DNA from: an uncultured Candidatus Poseidoniales archaeon
GTDB taxonomy: Archaea > Thermoplasmatota > Poseidoniia > Poseidoniales > Poseidoniaceae
Length of the DNA: 38,712 nucleotides
Direction of reading: 5' to 3'
NCBI GenBank assembly: GCA_905182725.1
Contig: CAJJCQ010000082.1
Coordinates: 1 to 38,712, forward strand
Part shown: positions 35,705-38,712 of the stretch, in pieces
Layout: each line of letters begins with the position of its first letter
Numbering within the stretch: position 1 is the stretch's first letter
Notes under the pieces: generated by a model
Database searches by the model: none
What the model saw: the letters and a program-made list of their open reading frames with translations, nothing else
Told to the model about the DNA's origin: nothing
Translations under genes and position numbers: made by a program

Positions 35705-36916
35705 CTACAAAAGAAGAGCGTCGCACCATGTGCCTTTCTCCCCACTGTGTCCTGGTTCAAGAAGTGTGAGTGCGTCAGCAAGAACCAAACTATTGAGGTT
35801 CCCTGAGCCCTGGTATCCTGTCGAATATGCTCGCAGTTGTTCGCCTGAGGTATCCACCTTAATTCTACGTAATACGAGGAATTTCTCATCGGACTTGAAC
35901 GATTCAGCAAGTTTGACACGAACGCGGCGTTCTTGAATCCCCCCGCCCCCAGTTGATGCGCGAAGATAGGGTGCAACGAGCATCCGGAACACGACGTGGC
36001 TACTTGCCGGGTTGCCCGGTAATCCAAAGATTGGGACGCCTTTCCAATACCCGAACAAAGGAGGGGAGCCTGGGCGAATCTTTACTCGCCAAAACTTGAT
36101 GTCGCCTTCTTCTTCCATTATTTTTCTGACTAAATCCCAATCACCCATTGAAACGCCACCTGAGGTTAAAATTAAGTCGCATTCTTCCGCGGCTTTGTCG
36201 AGTTTATTTCGTAATATGTCGATTGAGTCTACAACTGAATCGTACCTTTTGGGAGTATGTCCAGCCCATTTCACGAGGCCGGATAGTCCAAATGAATTGG
36301 ATTCGTAAATTTCACTTTCATTCAGTTTTGTACCAGGGAGTTGAAGTTCATCACCCGTCGAAAGTATCCCTATTGTTGCTTGTTGGAAAACCGGTATTTC
36401 TGGATATCCCATTGTAGCACAAAGTCCGATAGAAGAAGGGGTGAGGTGGGCGCCTTTATTCAATGCAATCTGTCCTTTTGACAAATTTTCACCTTGTTTT
36501 CGGATGAAATGTTTCTTTCCTTCCTCGTTGAGGAGGAGGGTTGAATTTCCTTCATCGACCTCACACCGTTCGATGGGGAGAATTGAGTCAGCACCATCTG
36601 GTATTGGTGCTCCAGTCATTATGCGAACCGCTTGGCCCTTTTCAACACAAAGAGGTGATGGTTCTGCCCCTGCTTGGAGGGTATGGATAATAGAAAGGTG
36701 GGTTGGGGGGGTGAGGGAATCTTGGTAGCGGAAAGCGAAGCCATCCATTGAGGAATTATCGAATCGAGGATCGTCAACTTTAGATTCTAAATCTTCCGAT
36801 AAGATTCGGTTATGAGCACCATCGAGAGGTACAATCTCTGTAGGGAGGGAAAGGGGTTGGCTTTCGAGAATCTTTATCGCTTCAGGGTATGAAACGAAGT
36901 AGGGGGTCTCGGGCAT
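35705..36916 (-). CDS. moeA: Molybdopterin molybdenumtransferase MoeA
   Basis: DNSSMDGFAFRYQD, GQAVRIMTGAPIPDGADSILPIE, GILSTGDEL, DLILTSGGVSMGDWDLV, PIFGLPGNPASSHVVF. Confidence 0.95.
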   Translation of the reverse strand: MPETPYFVSYPEAIKILESQPLSLPTEIVPLDGAHNRILSEDLESKVDDPRFDNSSMDGFAFRYQDSLTPPTHLSIIHTLQAGAEPSPLCVEKGQAVRIMTGAPIPDGADSILPIERCEVDEGNSTLLLNEEGKKHFIRKQGENLSKGQIALNKGAHLTPSSIGLCATMGYPEIPVFQQATIGILSTGDELQLPGTKLNESEIYESNSFGLSGLVKWAGHTPKRYDSVVDSIDILRNKLDKAAEECDLILTSGGVSMGDWDLVRKIMEEEGDIKFWRVKIRPGSPPLFGYWKGVPIFGLPGNPASSHVVFRMLVAPYLRASTGGGGIQERRVRVKLAESFKSDEKFLVLRRIKVDTSGEQLRAYSTGYQGSGNLNSLVLADALTLLEPGHSGEKGTWCDALLL

Positions 36917-36961
36917 GGTTACACCATCGGTTCAGTTGGTTTGAGGTTCACGGTAGTGGCT

Positions 36962-37729
36962 TTAGAACAATAATTCAGATATTCGTTTTACTGAGGCAAG
37001 GAGGAGAACAGCAACAAGGAGATTCCGCACCGTTGATTGTTTGGCGTGATTCGAACCATAGCGCGAACCAATCAAACCTCCAAGAAGGACTGCTATAATG
37101 AAAGGAAGAAGAGTTTGAGTTTCCAAAACAAGTTGATTTGATGCTGCTGCGCCGAGAAGGCCGGAGGCAGAATTTACCCAAATGAACAGAGCTGCTGTTG
37201 CTGCTGCTGCTTTAGGAGTGGCCCATTGTTTGAGAAGGAGAACAGGGGAGAGGAAAATACCGCCACCCACCCCTATAATTCCACTGAAAAAACCAATTCC
37301 AGCACCGAATGCATATGCTTGTGTTTTTTCCGGATCGGTAATTTGAGTGACGTCGAGTTCTTTTTTGACGGAAAAAAGGCGGAATGCGGCATAAAGTAAC
37401 GTGATTGAAAGAAGGGTGTCATAGATCGCCCCGTCGACTTGTAAGTAACCTCCAAGAAAGGCAAAGGGAATGCTGGCAAGGAGGAAAGGAAGGGATTTTG
37501 AACGGGAATGATGTCCCGCTCTTGAGTAATGAATAAACGCTAATCCCGCAACAACAAGATTGAGCACCCAGACGTGTTGTTTTAGCCACGCACTTTGCAT
37601 TTCACCATATGCTGTTAACGAAAGAAGGGCGAGGTATCCTGAAGCTCCGCCATGACCAACACTAGAATAAAGAATTGAAATTAAAAAAAGCCCACTGCAT
37701 ATTGCAAAAAGGGCAAAACCCTGATCCAT
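36962..37729 (-). CDS. TSUP (TauE/SafE-like) permease
   Basis: YSSVGHGGASGYLALLSL and GIGFFSGIIGVGGGIFLSPVLLL repeat motifs; about eight helices. Confidence 0.9.
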   Translation of the reverse strand: MDQGFALFAICSGLFLISILYSSVGHGGASGYLALLSLTAYGEMQSAWLKQHVWVLNLVVAGLAFIHYSRAGHHSRSKSLPFLLASIPFAFLGGYLQVDGAIYDTLLSITLLYAAFRLFSVKKELDVTQITDPEKTQAYAFGAGIGFFSGIIGVGGGIFLSPVLLLKQWATPKAAAATAALFIWVNSASGLLGAAASNQLVLETQTLLPFIIAVLLGGLIGSRYGSNHAKQSTVRNLLVAVLLLASVKRISELLF

Positions 37730-37748
37730 GCTTTCGCCTCAAGACTGC

Positions 37749-38042
37749 TTATTCGAAATTCATGACAAAGCCGCATTCTGCATAAGCGCAGGTTACGGTG
37801 TAACGAGATCTTTTCGGTTTAGGGATTTTGAGCATAGAACCACACTGTTCGCATTGGACTTTGAGTGTCTCTGCCGCCACAGGAGCGGGTGCGTCGCCAA
37901 GGGTCCGGCCGACATCTTGGGACCAGCCAAGTGAATCTGTATACTTGTCAGACTTTACACTCAACTTCTTTTGTTTCAAAGATAAACGCATCTTACGCTT
38001 TTTCTTTTTGGGTTGGGAGCCTTTAGGTGCCTTTGCTGCCAT
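37749..38042 (-). CDS. Small basic protein with C-terminal zinc-ribbon-like motif
   Basis: MAAKAPKGSQPKKKKRKMRLSLKQKK...CEQCGSMLKIPKPKRSRYTVTCAYAEC: two paired-Cys knuckles. ORF track opens at 38051; MAAK at 38042. Confidence 0.7.
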   Translation of the reverse strand: MAAKAPKGSQPKKKKRKMRLSLKQKKLSVKSDKYTDSLGWSQDVGRTLGDAPAPVAAETLKVQCEQCGSMLKIPKPKRSRYTVTCAYAECGFVMNFE

Positions 38043-38073
38043 GGGAATCAACTACCGCTTACCGTGGTTGTAT

Positions 38074-38712
38074 TCAATTACTTCGGCTGTATTCTTCACC
38101 AAGGTACTCTGAAATCCCGTTTACAGGATTATGAACGATATGTCCGTTTTTCTCCAGTGCAGCAACAAGAGGGGGTCGTGCATTGGTCGGATCGGTGTGG
38201 TAGACGATGACTTCTTCTGCGTCACATGCTGCAGCAAAATCTACAATTTCTTTGTGTCCTGCATGTGTTGAAAATGAGTAAGATTTCCACTCTAATGGTA
38301 TATCGGTTTCATTCCCAAAAATGTTTATTTTCCCTTCGTCCTGGAGTTTTCTTCCTCCGGTATTCGATGCTTGATAGCCGGTAAAAAGAACAGCATTCGC
38401 TGGATCATGGCGAAGGCGGTTGAGGTACCAAATTGATGGCCCACCTTGTAACATTCCTGAAGTTGAAACGATAACGTCTGATTCGAGAGCTTTTTTACGA
38501 TCTGATTTGCTTGAAACTCTACGGCTCCACGCCCATGCGGTCTTGAAAGCATCCGGGTCTCGAAGTGTTTCAGGGTGGTTCATTTGCATACCTGCAATTC
38601 TTTTACCCATTCCATCGACGTGAACATCAAGGTGTGGAAGGTATTTGTGGAGGCGCATGACAACGTCTTGCGTCCTGCCGTTTGCAAATGCTGGGATCAA
38701 AACTTTTCCACC
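38074..38712 (-). CDS. Beta-CASP metallo-beta-lactamase RNA-processing nuclease (CPSF-like), truncated at window right edge
   Basis: GGKVLIPAFANGRTQDVV, VIVSTSGMLQGGPSIWYLNRL, VLFTGYQASNTGGR, YSFSTHAGHKEIVDF, HTDPTNARPPL; frame remains open to 38712. Confidence 0.9.
   Translation of the reverse strand, partial: GGKVLIPAFANGRTQDVVMRLHKYLPHLDVHVDGMGKRIAGMQMNHPETLRDPDAFKTAWAWSRRVSSKSDRKKALESDVIVSTSGMLQGGPSIWYLNRLRHDPANAVLFTGYQASNTGGRKLQDEGKINIFGNETDIPLEWKSYSFSTHAGHKEIVDFAAACDAEEVIVYHTDPTNARPPLVAALEKNGHIVHNPVNGISEYLGEEYSRSN

Noticed and set aside
36962-37729. Sulfite-oxidation module (TSUP permease next to moeA)
   Set aside because: No molybdenum-dependent sulfite oxidase gene is visible; adjacency alone is too weak.

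Overview
The window looks like a compact, gene-dense piece of a mesophilic marine euryarchaeon, most likely Marine Group II / Ca. Poseidoniales. This assignment is inferred from gene content: archaeal lipid genes (GGGP synthase, geranylgeranyl reductase), archaeal L18a/LX-prefoldin alpha-FtsY order, a proteorhodopsin-type pump, and a large secreted subtilase with Ca-binding repeats. I support about 34 protein genes, two of them truncated by the window edges. I saw no rRNA, tRNA, CRISPR array or transposon. The most interesting items are: (1) an actin-like ATPase that resembles MamK more than canonical MreB, followed by a long coiled-coil protein, a candidate archaeal cytoskeletal pair; (2) a rhodopsin with Asp/Thr at the acceptor positions but Lys at the proton-donor position and Met at the spectral-tuning site; (3) all six convergent gene junctions lie within -10 to +2 bp, with interlocking stop codons; (4) eukaryote-like glutamine synthetase (GSII) and OMP decarboxylase; (5) a PurL with a PurS-like N-terminus and a separate PurQ; (6) a response-regulator receiver domain with a C-terminal membrane anchor; (7) the one unusually long intergenic region, which carries a perfect tandem 8-bp repeat upstream of an HTH-CBS regulator and opposite the GS gene. 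All family calls come from reading motifs; no database search was run.
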